Positions 34,754 through 43,438 are shown, numbered from the stretch's first letter. The stretch: DNA of 64,000 nt from Jeotgalicoccus coquinae (GCF_014207425.1 NZ_JACHFF010000002.1:124001-188000), one strand, 5' to 3'. The notes: generated from the letters alone by a model not told the origin. Program-made: numbers and translations.

Positions 34754-34786
34754 AAAAGGCATCCGCCCGGAGCGGATGCCTTTTTT
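34752..34786. terminator. Bidirectional terminator
   Basis: AAAAAAGGCATCCGC pairs perfectly with GCGGATGCCTTTTTT between convergent genes. Confidence 0.9.
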
Positions 34787-34791
34787 ATTGA

Positions 34792-35943
34792 TTAGACTGC
34801 TGTACTTAAGCGCGGGATAAAGATTTCGTAGTGAACGCGTCCTTTATCAACGCCTGCTTTACTTAATTCTTTAACGATTGACTGAATGAAAGTCACACCG
34901 CCGCAGACGTAAATTTCCTGCTCGTCTTTAAGGAATTTCTGCAGCTCATCACTCATAAGATATCCTTCTTTGTCTCTCAGGTGAGTGTGCAGCTCTGCAT
35001 TTTCCGATTCGGCAATATTTTTCAGTTCAACTTCAAATGCAATGTTATCCGCATCGTCTGATACCTGGATAAACTGTGCATCAGCATTCGCTCCGGCTGT
35101 CTGGCGGTACATTGGGAATAACGGCGTTACACCGATACCCGAACCGATGAATAACTGAGGGTTTTCAGCATTTTCGATTCCGAATACACCAACCGGCGCA
35201 GATAAGTTTATCGTGTCTCCTGTATTAATTTTTTCATGAAGGTAAGTTGATACTTCACCGCGGTTACCGTTAAGGTCTTCTTTTCTTACCGCGAAAGTCA
35301 GCTTGCCGTCCTGAACATCAACGATTGAGTAGTGGCGTTTTGCTCTGTAAGGCAGTCCGGGAACCTGCACATCAACTGTAATGTACTGTCCTGCAGAGTA
35401 CGGAATATCTGTAATTTCATCAGATTTAACTGTGAATGATTTAATAATTCCTGTTTCTTCACGGACACCGATAACTTCAAACGGCTTGAAGCTTTCCCAT
35501 GCCAAGCCTGCATAGATATCTTTTTCAATTCCGATAAATGCATCTGCAATCTCACCGTATGCTTTACCCCAGGTCTGAATAATCGGATCATCTGCTTTCA
35601 GTCCTGTAACGTCCTGAATAGCAGCAAGCAGATTTTCTCCTACAATCGGATAGTGCTCAGGCAGCACTTCAAGTCCGCAGTGTTTGTGGGCAATCGGCAT
35701 TACTACCGGTACGATAGGCGTTAAGTCCTCAATGTGCTGTGCAGCTGCAAGTACCGCAGTTGCAAGTGCAGTAGACTGCAGACCCTGTTTATGGTTTGGC
35801 TGGTTAAACATGTTGCGCAGCTCAGGATGATTTTCAAACATTCTCTTGTAGAATTTCGAAGTAATCTCGACACCTTTATCTTGTAAAAGTGGAATTGTAC
35901 TGTGAATAATTTCGACTTCTTCCTTATTGACCATATAAAACAC
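34792..35943 (-). CDS. hmp: Flavohemoprotein, nitric oxide dioxygenase
   Basis: A 383-residue Hmp: globin domain (about 1-140) with the proximal heme His in AHKHCGLEVLPEHYPIVG, then an FAD-binding domain (RAKRHYSIVDV, with the flavin-binding R-x-Y-S) and an NAD-binding domain (LFIGSGIGVTPLFPM; VCGGVTFIQSI). It converts nitric oxide to nitrate with oxygen and NAD(P)H. Length is close to the usual 380-400. A promoter with a possible NsrR-type dyad and a Rex-like site lie upstream. Confidence 0.95.
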   Translation of the reverse strand: MFYMVNKEEVEIIHSTIPLLQDKGVEITSKFYKRMFENHPELRNMFNQPNHKQGLQSTALATAVLAAAQHIEDLTPIVPVVMPIAHKHCGLEVLPEHYPIVGENLLAAIQDVTGLKADDPIIQTWGKAYGEIADAFIGIEKDIYAGLAWESFKPFEVIGVREETGIIKSFTVKSDEITDIPYSAGQYITVDVQVPGLPYRAKRHYSIVDVQDGKLTFAVRKEDLNGNRGEVSTYLHEKINTGDTINLSAPVGVFGIENAENPQLFIGSGIGVTPLFPMYRQTAGANADAQFIQVSDDADNIAFEVELKNIAESENAELHTHLRDKEGYLMSDELQKFLKDEQEIYVCGGVTFIQSIVKELSKAGVDKGRVHYEIFIPRLSTAV

Positions 35944-35950
35944 TCCTAAT

Positions 35951-36028
35951 ATGTTGTATTTATTACATTATCTAATACTTATCCACTTATCTCAACCGAA
36001 CGCGCCCTCATTGTTAAAATTTTCACAA
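35951..36028 (-). promoter_or_regulatory. hmp promoter region with NsrR-like dyad and Rex-like box
   Basis: On the minus strand TTGAGA (plus 35990-35995), 17 bases and GATAAT (35967-35972) form a good promoter. The dyad TGTA-N5-TACA at 35955-35967, overlapping the -10 and start site, resembles an NsrR operator. Farther upstream TTGTTAAAATTTTCACAA (36011-36028) differs from the Rex consensus at one base. Both assignments are by motif only. Confidence 0.45.
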
Positions 36029-36054
36029 AGATATGAATGTTTTTTGACAATCTC

Positions 36055-36180
36055 TTAAAAGTATAGAAACAAGACGTAAATCGGAGTAAGATTCACGTCT
36101 TGGAAAATTTTGCTGCGGCTGTTTCTTTCATGTCTTAATAAACTCCCTGCGTGGTCTGCTCTGTACATCTCTTTAGCCAT
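36055..36180 (-). pseudogene. Relic of a MetE-like (YxjG/YxjH family) gene, N-terminal fragment
   Basis: A 41-codon frame starts at ATG 36180 (GGAG about 12 bases upstream) and encodes MAKEMYRADHAGSLLRHERN before an unrelated hydrophobic tail and a TAA at 36055-36057. RADH-x-GSLLR at residues 7-16 is the opening of cobalamin-independent methionine synthase-like YxjG/YxjH proteins (about 370 residues). Everything after residue 20 is gone. It lies divergent to a LysR gene, as such genes often do, so the regulator probably outlived its target. Inverted repeat arms at about 36071-36103 mark the 3' part. Confidence 0.55.
36071..36103. other. 13-bp inverted repeat in the hmp-lysR intergenic region
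   Basis: CAAGACGTAAATC and GATTCACGTCTTG flank a seven-base loop; the single mismatch becomes a G-U pair in minus-strand RNA. It is followed on that strand by a short TTTCT tract only, so it may be a weak terminator of the relic gene or a deletion scar. The rest of the 359-bp gap holds the hmp promoter, the relic and the lysR promoter. Confidence 0.5.
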
Positions 36181-36302
36181 ATGTATTTACCACTCCATCT
36201 CTTTAAATAATTGTTTAAATACTATCACGGCTGTAAGATATAGACTAACTAATTAAATTCAATATCCGTTATAACTTTTAACTATAGTCAAAGGAGAATA
36301 TC

Positions 36303-37217
36303 ATGACACTTCAACAGTTAAAATATTTAATTGCCGTCGTCAACAGCGGCTCCATTAACGAAGCAGCGAAGAATTTATATATATCCCAGCCGACTCTGTC
36401 TAAAGCGATTAAAGAGCTGGAACGTGAAATGGGCATTACCATTTTAAAGCGTACATCAACCGGTATCGTGCTGAGTCCGGACGGCGCAGAGTTTCTGAGT
36501 TACGCACGTCAGATTACAGAACAGGTCGAGCTGCTGGAGAATAAATATCTTGATATGCCGTATCAGGAACAGCTGCTGTCGGTATCGACCCAGCACTATT
36601 CATTTTCCGTTGATGCGATGGTTCGAATGATCAGACTTCACGGGGGAGATAAATACCAGTTCTCGCTGCGTGAAACCCGCACATATGAAATTATCGATGA
36701 TGTGAAAAACTTAAAGAGTGAAATCGGCGTTATGTATATGAACAATTTCAATGAAAAAATACTGACTCAGCTGTTAAAAGAAAATCATCTGAATTTTGAA
36801 CTGCTGTTTACAGCAAAACCGCACGTATTTATCAGCAAAACAAATCCGCTCGCACAAAAAGACAAAGTAACGCTTGAAGACCTTGAGCCCTATCCAAGAT
36901 TGTCATTTGATCAGGGAGAGCACAGCTCCTTCTATTTCTCCGAAGAGATACTGAGCACTCTGCACAGCCCGAAAAATATTCTGGTCAGTGACAGAGCGAC
37001 GATATTCAACTGCATGATCGGCTTAAACGGTTATACGATATCAAGCGGTATTTTAAGCGAGGAGTTAAACGGCACCGACATTATTCCGGTGCCGCTGGAT
37101 GTAAACGATGAAATTAAAGTCGGTACGGTAACGAACAACAAAGCCCGGCTCAGCAGAGTTGCAAAGCTTTATCTTAAAGAGCTGGTTAAAACTATCGAAA
37201 GTTACAACCTGATTTAA
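36303..37217 (+). CDS. LysR-family transcriptional regulator
   Basis: A 304-residue LysR protein: winged helix at residues 1-60 (LKYLIAVVNSGSINEAAKNLYISQPTLSKAIKELE) and a periplasmic-binding-like effector domain (about 90-295). The closest functional group cannot be fixed from sequence alone; regulators of this subtype often neighbour methionine-synthase-like yxjG genes, and a relic of such a gene is indeed divergent from it. A CAAAGGAG ribosome binding site precedes ATG 36303. Residual targets may lie elsewhere. Confidence 0.85.
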   Translation: MTLQQLKYLIAVVNSGSINEAAKNLYISQPTLSKAIKELEREMGITILKRTSTGIVLSPDGAEFLSYARQITEQVELLENKYLDMPYQEQLLSVSTQHYSFSVDAMVRMIRLHGGDKYQFSLRETRTYEIIDDVKNLKSEIGVMYMNNFNEKILTQLLKENHLNFELLFTAKPHVFISKTNPLAQKDKVTLEDLEPYPRLSFDQGEHSSFYFSEEILSTLHSPKNILVSDRATIFNCMIGLNGYTISSGILSEELNGTDIIPVPLDVNDEIKVGTVTNNKARLSRVAKLYLKELVKTIESYNLI

Positions 37218-37278
37218 GTGTTAAAAATCTGCTGACGGGTATAGTACTATTAATGAAAAATTACGGAGGTGTTCTTAC

Positions 37279-37563
37279 ATGGATATTAAGCATGGGACAA
37301 ACAAGTTTTATTTCGGAAATGATGCGCAGAACCCGGATGGTGAATTAACATATCTGCCGGATGATAAGAATAAACTTGTTATAGACAGCGTCGTAGTTAA
37401 AGAGGAACTCCGCGGTGAAGGTTACGGTGACGTGCTGCTCGATGCAGCTGCCGACTATGCCCGCGAAAACGATTTGAGATTAATCGGTAAATGCCCGTTC
37501 GTTGCTAAACGTTTTGACGAATACAACGATAAGTATAAAGATGTTATTTTCAGAGAAGCATAA
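37279..37563 (+). CDS. Small GNAT-like N-acetyltransferase (YjdJ type)
   Basis: A 94-residue minimal Gcn5-related acetyltransferase. The acetyl-CoA binding loop VVVKEELRGEGYGDVLLDAAADYAREND (about 37-64) contains the R-G-x-G-x-G motif; CPFVAKRFDEY near the C-terminus matches the YjdJ group of small Firmicute proteins. Substrate unknown. The ATG follows TTACGGAGGTG. A GTTAAA-N11-GGGTAT sequence at 37220-37242 is a possible but short-spaced sigma-B-like promoter. Confidence 0.82.
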   Translation: MDIKHGTNKFYFGNDAQNPDGELTYLPDDKNKLVIDSVVVKEELRGEGYGDVLLDAAADYARENDLRLIGKCPFVAKRFDEYNDKYKDVIFREA

Positions 37564-37567
37564 AAAC

Positions 37568-37602
37568 AATCCCTTTAGGACTGTATAGGTCTTAAAGGGA
37601 TT
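37568..37602. terminator. Bidirectional terminator
   Basis: AATCCCTTTAGGAC pairs with GGTCTTAAAGGGATT with one mismatch between convergent genes. Confidence 0.8.
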
Positions 37603-37605
37603 ATT

Positions 37606-38478
37606 TTATTCGTCGAGCATTGGTTCCGGATGCACATACAGGGACATAATTCCTTTACCGTGCATGTGTTCTTCCACACTGTCGCATATATGGTGGGCTT
37701 CGGTAATTGAAATGTCCGGATTTACAATAATCGTGACGTCCAAAAAGATACTGCTGCCATGGTAGCGTCCTTTGATAGATTTAACATCAAGCACGCCTTC
37801 GACTTCAAGTACGTCTTCCTTATGGTCTATTAAATCGGCATCATTATAGCCGTCGCTCAATGCGAATACCGCATCTTTTAATATTTTAAAACCGGTAAAT
37901 ATAATCAGTACACCCAGTATCGATGCGATAATAACATCCGCGATCGGCAGGCCGAGTTGTGTGAGCACAAGCCCTGCTGCTGTACCCAGACTGATCATAC
38001 TGTCTGAAAGATTATCCATAGCCGCGGATTTAAGCGAGCTGCTGTTTGTTCTCTTTGCCAGCTTCGAATTAATAAAGTACACCACAAGCATCACAAGTCC
38101 GCCGGCAATACTTATATAAATGACAATTGGATTCGGTGTCGATACAGCCGGTGAGAAAATTGCCGGTATATTTTCAATCAGCACCTGAATCCCGACAAAT
38201 ATAATGATGAAAGATACGAGCAGTGAAGCAATGTTTTCGGATTTTAAATGTCCGTACGGATGATTGTCATCCGGCGGTCTGATGGAAATCTTTAAGCCAA
38301 TCAGCACCGCAGCCGAAGCAAATATATCCGTCATATTATTTAATGCATCAGCACGCACTGCCGCTGAATCGTAGTGTATACCGAAATAAAATTTTACTAT
38401 AGATAGAATGATATACGTAATGATACTTAAGTAAGCGCCCCGCTGGGCAAGTTTTAAATTATTTATATTACCCATCAT
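37606..38478 (-). CDS. Cation diffusion facilitator (CDF) metal exporter
   Basis: A 290-residue CDF protein with six helices and a C-terminal cytoplasmic domain (about 205-290). The metal-binding sites are visible as HYDSAAVRADALNNMTDI in helix 2 and KSAAMDNLSDSMISLG in helix 5, and DNHPYGHLKSE follows helix 2. The start at 38478 is chosen from AGGAG five bases upstream; a longer frame lacks one. The aspartate-rich pattern (D-x3-D type sites without extra His) resembles manganese-type members such as MntE, but zinc or iron cannot be excluded. Confidence 0.85.
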   Translation of the reverse strand: MMGNINNLKLAQRGAYLSIITYIILSIVKFYFGIHYDSAAVRADALNNMTDIFASAAVLIGLKISIRPPDDNHPYGHLKSENIASLLVSFIIIFVGIQVLIENIPAIFSPAVSTPNPIVIYISIAGGLVMLVVYFINSKLAKRTNSSSLKSAAMDNLSDSMISLGTAAGLVLTQLGLPIADVIIASILGVLIIFTGFKILKDAVFALSDGYNDADLIDHKEDVLEVEGVLDVKSIKGRYHGSSIFLDVTIIVNPDISITEAHHICDSVEEHMHGKGIMSLYVHPEPMLDE

Positions 38479-38629
38479 GACAGCTCCTAAAAGTAAGTGG
38501 AGATTAATTATGCACTGTAATCCAATTATTTTCAACAGCTTTTGACTCTTTCACAAGAGTTTCTATTACATGAAATAAATTTTTAGACTGTCCTAAACTT
38601 TAGTCTTGCGGAATCCCTTTTCTCTGCAT

Positions 38630-38667
38630 AAAAAAAATAACGCGGTGTTTTACACATCCGCGTTATT
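38630..38667 (-). terminator. Terminator overlapping the end of the DUF368 gene
   Basis: On the minus strand AATAACGCGG pairs with CCGCGTTATT and is followed by eight T residues; the stop codon lies in the loop. Confidence 0.85.
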
Positions 38668-39495
38668 ATTATATTTTCCAAGTGTGCAGCTGATTGCAAT
38701 CCCTGCGGCAAACACAATCACTGATATTATCCAGCCAATCGCAGTTATCGGAAAGCCGGGATATATAGCAAATACAGAGCCTAACAGCAGACCGATAATT
38801 GCTGCGTACATTAAGTATGTATAATTTCTTAACAGGTATGAAATCGCACGACTGGCAAGCAGGACACCCGCTACAATTCCAAGTCCTGTTGAGATAAGAA
38901 TCGGCAGCACATCGAAGTTCAGTGATGTAAATTCTTTAATCGCAAAAATAACAACCGGATATACTCCGATAATCAGCAGTACCAGTGAGCCGGATATACC
39001 CGGCAGCAGCATTATTGATGCTGCAAGCATGCCGCTGAAGAAGTACTTGATCAGGTCGCCCATACTCATACCTACGCTGTTCAGGTCAGGCGCTTCAGCG
39101 CTGAAGAGTGACATTACAAAGAGCAGCAGTATACCTGCCGCAATTAAAATATAATGTGCAGCTCTGAATTCCACTTTAACGTTGGAAATTCTAACCATCA
39201 TTGGTATAACCCCGAGCACCATTCCCATAAAGAACCAGTGTGTCGGAATCATATGATTCTGCAGCATATAATCGATTACAGATGACATCGTGATAATCGC
39301 TGCTGCCATTCCCGCTACTAAAGGTACAAGGAATATAATTGCATTTTTATAATGCTTCGAGACAACATGACTGATTGCTCCGAGAAGCTGGTCGTAAATA
39401 CCAAGCAGCAGCGCCATAGTACCGCTGCTGACACCGGGAATCAGTTCGACAATTCCCATTAAAAAACCTTTCGGCAGATTCTTCCACTTAAACAT
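38650..39495 (-). CDS. popT: DUF368 membrane protein, PopT-type undecaprenyl-phosphate translocase
   Basis: A 281-residue, about eight-helix DUF368 protein: KGFLMGIVELIPGVSSGTMALLLGIYDQLL at the start and MLLPGISGSLVLLIIGVY in the second half are the two conserved PG-S-G motifs of inverted repeats. DUF368 proteins were recently shown to flip undecaprenyl phosphate back to the cytoplasmic face for wall polymer synthesis. The ATG at 39495 puts the motif at the usual place; a GTG at 39540 is an alternative. It is the last gene of a four-gene unit. Confidence 0.8.
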   Translation of the reverse strand: MFKWKNLPKGFLMGIVELIPGVSSGTMALLLGIYDQLLGAISHVVSKHYKNAIIFLVPLVAGMAAAIITMSSVIDYMLQNHMIPTHWFFMGMVLGVIPMMVRISNVKVEFRAAHYILIAAGILLLFVMSLFSAEAPDLNSVGMSMGDLIKYFFSGMLAASIMLLPGISGSLVLLIIGVYPVVIFAIKEFTSLNFDVLPILISTGLGIVAGVLLASRAISYLLRNYTYLMYAAIIGLLLGSVFAIYPGFPITAIGWIISVIVFAAGIAISCTLGKYNNNADV

Positions 39496-39543
39496 ATATT
39501 CAGTTCCATTCTTTGTAATTTGCTCTGTACATTTTATCACATT

Positions 39544-40362
39544 TTACCAGCTGTCAATAATCATATATATGCCGAGTAATAGAAGAACCATTCTTAATAT
39601 GAAAACAACAGTATTGGAATCGAGCCTCCTGTTCAGTTTCACACCAAATTTGGCTCCGAGGTACGCTGCCGGAATCAGTATCAGTGCATACAGGAAATGA
39701 ACATTCCCCTGGATCAGATGTCCTGTCGCAGACGAGATGCTGCCGAATAACACTAAGAACATACTCGTACCGACCGCGATTGACGCGGGCATTAAAAATA
39801 AAATAATCATCATCGGTGTCATTAAGGCACCGCCCCCGACTCCGAACAGTCCTGCAGCAAATCCCGCAAAGAGACTTCCGATAACTCCTATGTATGGCGG
39901 AAAACCGTAGTAATGTACTTCCTCCGTGCCGTCTGTATGCGGTCTGATATATTTTTCATTCTGAAATACTTTAAGCGGTTTGATTTTATCCCGCACGAGC
40001 AGTATAAAACTGACCAGAATGATAAACAGACCGAAGTACAGCTTCAGACTGTCGACCGTAAACAGACTGCTTGTATATGAACCAAGCATTGCTCCCGGAA
40101 TTATACCAAAGAGTAAATACTTTCCATTCTTCCAGTCGACCTGTTTGTTCTTATTATAAGAAATAACTGACGATAAGCCGATAAACACCAGCACAAGACT
40201 CGATGTCCCGACAGCAATCTGCGGCGTAATGCCTTCCAGCAGATTAAGCTCCGCCCCTAAGAATATAAGAACCGGAACAATGACTATACCGCCACCGAGC
40301 CCGATCAGTGAGCCGACTATCGCTGCAATCATACCGGTTACTGCAAGCAGTATGAACTCCAT
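39544..40362 (-). CDS. TauE/SafE-family membrane transporter
   Basis: A 272-residue protein with eight helices and the two family repeats LGGGIVIVPVLIFLG (about 20-34) and FGVGGGALMTPMMIILF (about 170-186). TauE/SafE proteins are thought to export sulfite or sulfonates. ATG 40362 is preferred because AGAGGGG is nine bases upstream; an ATG six bases earlier is too close. It lies 26 bases after the methyltransferase gene. The actual anion is unknown. Confidence 0.85.
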   Translation of the reverse strand: MEFILLAVTGMIAAIVGSLIGLGGGIVIVPVLIFLGAELNLLEGITPQIAVGTSSLVLVFIGLSSVISYNKNKQVDWKNGKYLLFGIIPGAMLGSYTSSLFTVDSLKLYFGLFIILVSFILLVRDKIKPLKVFQNEKYIRPHTDGTEEVHYYGFPPYIGVIGSLFAGFAAGLFGVGGGALMTPMMIILFLMPASIAVGTSMFLVLFGSISSATGHLIQGNVHFLYALILIPAAYLGAKFGVKLNRRLDSNTVVFILRMVLLLLGIYMIIDSW

Positions 40363-40388
40363 AGGCATCCACCCCTCTTATAGTTAAA

Positions 40389-40976
40389 TTATTTTACTGC
40401 CGATGCGATAAACATCGAAGCATCTTTGTTCATAAAAATATTCTCTCCGTGGTAAAACGTCTTAATATCAGCAGTTTTAAAACCTGCATCGATTAATGCT
40501 GAGTGCATTTCATCATGCGAAAAGCCGTTATGGACTTTCTCATGGTAAACCGTATCGTTCTTATCAAAATCAGCGATAAACAGCTGACCCGATTCACTTA
40601 ATAACGTATAGAGCTGTTTAATCAGTTCTTTATATTCAGGAACATGAATCATCACAAGCGATACGATAATAATATCGGCTTCACCTTCATTCAGTTCATC
40701 CACAGCTCTTGTTTCAGCATTTCTAATGTTGCCCTCTTCAATCTTTTCTCCAACAACTTCCATCATGCCTTCAGAGATATCACTGAAAATCAGGTGTTTA
40801 AAATTATCGGTAAACTGAAGACCAATGAGGCCGGTCCCGCAGCCGTAATCTAATAATGTTTTATTGGAATCAGCAGGTAAATATTTTCTCATTTCTGCCG
40901 CTACTGTATGAGCCAGTTCAATTCTCTGTTCATTGTCATACTTTTTTGCCATTCTGTTAAATATATTTTCAGCCAT
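40389..40976 (-). CDS. Class I SAM-dependent methyltransferase
   Basis: A 195-residue methyltransferase with motif I LLDYGCGTGLIGLQF (about 41-55), motif II acidic end SDISEGMM, and IIIVSLVMIHVPEY before motif post-II. Methyltransf_11/25-type enzymes of this size act on small molecules; the substrate is unknown. Eight bases separate it from the upstream kinase gene, so the pair is cotranscribed. Confidence 0.82.
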   Translation of the reverse strand: MAENIFNRMAKKYDNEQRIELAHTVAAEMRKYLPADSNKTLLDYGCGTGLIGLQFTDNFKHLIFSDISEGMMEVVGEKIEEGNIRNAETRAVDELNEGEADIIIVSLVMIHVPEYKELIKQLYTLLSESGQLFIADFDKNDTVYHEKVHNGFSHDEMHSALIDAGFKTADIKTFYHGENIFMNKDASMFIASAVK

Positions 40977-40984
40977 ATAATCTC

Positions 40985-41842
40985 CTATCTTTTACTTATT
41001 ATGTTCCTCATTGTACTACTTACACTGCCGAGATACATCTCTCCAAACTTCACCAGATGAACAAGCAGCAAATACAGCTTGTAAAAATCTATACGGCGTT
41101 CAGCACCTGCTGCCAATGGGTAGATATTATTGTATGCTTCGTAAAATTCACTGTCGAAACCCCCAAATACCTGCGTTGCTCCTAAATCGAATTCACGGTC
41201 TCCGTAGAGCGGTGACGGATCAAACAGCGCCGGTCTGCCATCGTCAAGAAACATATAGTTGCCGAACCAGAGATCACCATGCAGCAGGGACGGTTCACTT
41301 CTATGCTTTTTAAGTTCCTCTTTAATTATTTCCAGGACTTCGAGATACATTTCATTATCAGACTTATCCCATAAACTCCTGCTGACGATTTCATCATGCA
41401 GCTTCGACAGACGCTGATCGACGAAAATTTCACTCCATGAATTAAACCAGCCGTTACTGAATGTAATATCACTGCCTTCATACGGCAGATTGTAACCATA
41501 TTTTCCGTCCCGCTGATGCGTCAGATGAAGTTTTGCCACCAGTTCTCCAAGATCTTTCTGACTCCCTCGCCCTTCTTCCAGGAAATCCAGCAGCAGATAC
41601 GCTTCACCCGAAATCTGGCCATGGTCTTTAACACGGGGTACTGTTATACCTGCCTGTTCGAAATCTTTCAGGCCGGATATTTCTGCGGCATAAAAATCTT
41701 CATCACGTCCGGGCTGAACAAGCAGAAAGTATAATCCTTTATCAGTTTCAATACGGTATGCATCATTCACATCCCCGCCGTCGACAGGCACTATATTATT
41801 AATGTTTTCCACCGGTAACCGGGCTGACCATTTTTCATTCAT
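40985..41842 (-). CDS. Fructosamine kinase-family protein
   Basis: A 285-residue kinase of the fructosamine/ketosamine-3-kinase family with a protein-kinase-like fold. The catalytic loop LLHGDLWFGNYMF (about 185-197) and the metal-binding ALFDPSPLYGDREFDLG match the family closely, as does GGDVNDAYRIET near the N-terminus. These enzymes phosphorylate Amadori products or ribulosamines so that glycated proteins can be repaired. It leads a unit with the methyltransferase, TauE and DUF368 genes; no functional link among them is evident. Confidence 0.9.
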   Translation of the reverse strand: MNEKWSARLPVENINNIVPVDGGDVNDAYRIETDKGLYFLLVQPGRDEDFYAAEISGLKDFEQAGITVPRVKDHGQISGEAYLLLDFLEEGRGSQKDLGELVAKLHLTHQRDGKYGYNLPYEGSDITFSNGWFNSWSEIFVDQRLSKLHDEIVSRSLWDKSDNEMYLEVLEIIKEELKKHRSEPSLLHGDLWFGNYMFLDDGRPALFDPSPLYGDREFDLGATQVFGGFDSEFYEAYNNIYPLAAGAERRIDFYKLYLLLVHLVKFGEMYLGSVSSTMRNIISKR

Positions 41843-42008
41843 CGTTCATTCTCCTTTCTTATATCTTTATACTTCTCTATATTTCCTTTAGAATATATAT
41901 GAAACACTGGAATATCAGAATTACAGTCAAAGCTTTACAGTACAAGGTTTGTAACGCATATAGTTATTTCGTAACGCTGTTCGTTACACCGGAGAAAGGA
42001 TACTATTT

Positions 42009-42491
42009 ATGAAACGGATTATACTTGCCGTTATTATTATCACCGCTGCAGTTTTCAGTTTGGTCTACGCAGACAGTAAAATTGAAAACGGTTTAATAGA
42101 AGAACTTAAAATATTGCTGACTCCTGATCCTATGGAAAATAATACATATGATCAGGGAGAATGTACGTACTATGTATTCGATAAGGTTAAAGAAGACGGA
42201 ATGATGATTGAACGCTCGTGGGGCGATGCAGAGTACTGGGCAGAACGTGCTGACGAAGACGGTTATGTTGTAAATGATATTCCTGAAGCAGGTGCATTGA
42301 TGCAGACTGACCGGGGTGAAATTGGACACGTTGCTTATATCGAATCCGTTAATGATGACGGTTCATTTGATGTATCGGAAATGAATTTTCTTGAATCATA
42401 TGAAGTTTCAGAACGAACAATTACAACAGAAGAAGCTGCCGACTATAAATACATTCATCCTAAAGTAAATAAACACGCTGACAGAGAGTAA
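42009..42491 (+). CDS. Secreted CHAP-domain protein
   Basis: A 160-residue protein with an N-terminal membrane anchor or signal peptide (about 3-22), then a compact CHAP amidase/peptidase domain. The catalytic Cys is in YDQGECTYYVFDKV (about 47-60) and the His in IGHVAYIESV (about 105-114), followed by VSEMNF. Staphylococcal CHAP proteins hydrolyse peptidoglycan cross-bridges. Upstream, GTAACG-N5-CGTTAC (about 41973-41989) forms an inverted repeat. A WalR-type box was looked for but only partial half-sites are seen. Confidence 0.82.
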   Translation: MKRIILAVIIITAAVFSLVYADSKIENGLIEELKILLTPDPMENNTYDQGECTYYVFDKVKEDGMMIERSWGDAEYWAERADEDGYVVNDIPEAGALMQTDRGEIGHVAYIESVNDDGSFDVSEMNFLESYEVSERTITTEEAADYKYIHPKVNKHADRE

Positions 42492-42563
42492 TATCATTTC
42501 ACTATTTCGATTTCTCATTATATAATGTAGTTGTAAAATACAATTATAAGAGGAGTGTTTCAT

Positions 42564-43331
42564 TTGGCTAAACTTGAAAATAAAGTTGCGATAGTAACAG
42601 GTGCTGCTTCAGGAATGGGTAAATCCATTGCGAAGTTATACGCACAAGAAGGCGCGAAAGTCGTTGTTGCAGATTACAACTTCGAAGGTGCAAAAGCAGT
42701 TGTTAAAGAAATCACTGAAGCAAATGGTCAGGCAATTCCTATGAGCGTGAACGTAGCTGAAGGCGATGCAGTGAAAAAAATGATTGAAGACACTGTCAGC
42801 GAATACGGTGAATTGGATATCCTCGTTAATAACGCCGGTGTTATGGATAACTTCGAACCTGTCGGAGAAATTAAAGATGAAGACTGGGATCGTATTTTTG
42901 ATATCAACACTAAAGGTGTAATGCGCGCTATGCGTAAGGCTGTGAACTACTGGATTGATAACGATAAAGCAGGTGTCATCATTAATACTATTTCAACAGG
43001 CGGTATCAGCGGCGCTCACGCCGGTGCGACATACGGTGCTTCAAAACATGCGGTAGTCGGTTTAACTAAAAATACTGCATACATGTATGCGAAGAAAAAC
43101 ATTAAAGTAAATGGTATTGCACCCGGTGCTGTCGCAACGAATATTTCCTCCGGCATTAAAAATCCGAGTGAACTTGGCATGGAGCGTCTGCAGGCTGTAC
43201 AGGGCATTATACCAAGTATTGGTGAACCTGAAGAGATTGCTCAAGCTGCATTATTTTTAGCTTCTGAAGATTCAAGCTTCATTAACGGTGTTGTACTTCC
43301 AGTTGATGGCGGATGGACTTCTCCATTCTAA
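42564..43331 (+). CDS. Short-chain dehydrogenase/reductase
   Basis: A 255-residue classical SDR with the TGAASGMGKSIAKLY cofactor loop, VADYNF after strand 2 (NAD preference), DILVNNAGVMD, and catalytic residues in TISTGG and ATYGASKHAVVG. The start is a TTG at 42564, eight bases after AAGAGGAG; upstream GTG 42555 falls within the ribosome binding site. Substrate unknown. A TTGTA-N3-TACAA dyad at about 42531-42543, next to TATAAT, may be an operator. Confidence 0.82.
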   Translation: MAKLENKVAIVTGAASGMGKSIAKLYAQEGAKVVVADYNFEGAKAVVKEITEANGQAIPMSVNVAEGDAVKKMIEDTVSEYGELDILVNNAGVMDNFEPVGEIKDEDWDRIFDINTKGVMRAMRKAVNYWIDNDKAGVIINTISTGGISGAHAGATYGASKHAVVGLTKNTAYMYAKKNIKVNGIAPGAVATNISSGIKNPSELGMERLQAVQGIIPSIGEPEEIAQAALFLASEDSSFINGVVLPVDGGWTSPF

Positions 43332-43355
43332 TTAAATCAATATTTTTATACTTTT

Positions 43356-43386
43356 AAATCCGGGGCAATATGCATCGGATTTTTTG
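43356..43386 (+). terminator. Terminator after SDR gene
   Basis: AAATCCG pairs with CGGATTT with an inner ATGCAT region, followed by T residues. Confidence 0.7.
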
Positions 43387-43438
43387 TTTTACATACTCCG
43401 CTTCTTCATTTACAATTTTTCTCTTTATATATATTTTA

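Noticed and set aside
36071-36103. Riboswitch or attenuator upstream of hmp
   Set aside because: The single hairpin lies upstream of the likely hmp promoter (35967-35995) and has no alternative pairing partner; scar or weak terminator of the relic gene is simpler.
41950-42005. WalR box in front of the CHAP protein gene
   Set aside because: One TGTAAC half-site is present, but no second half-site with the required spacing was found.
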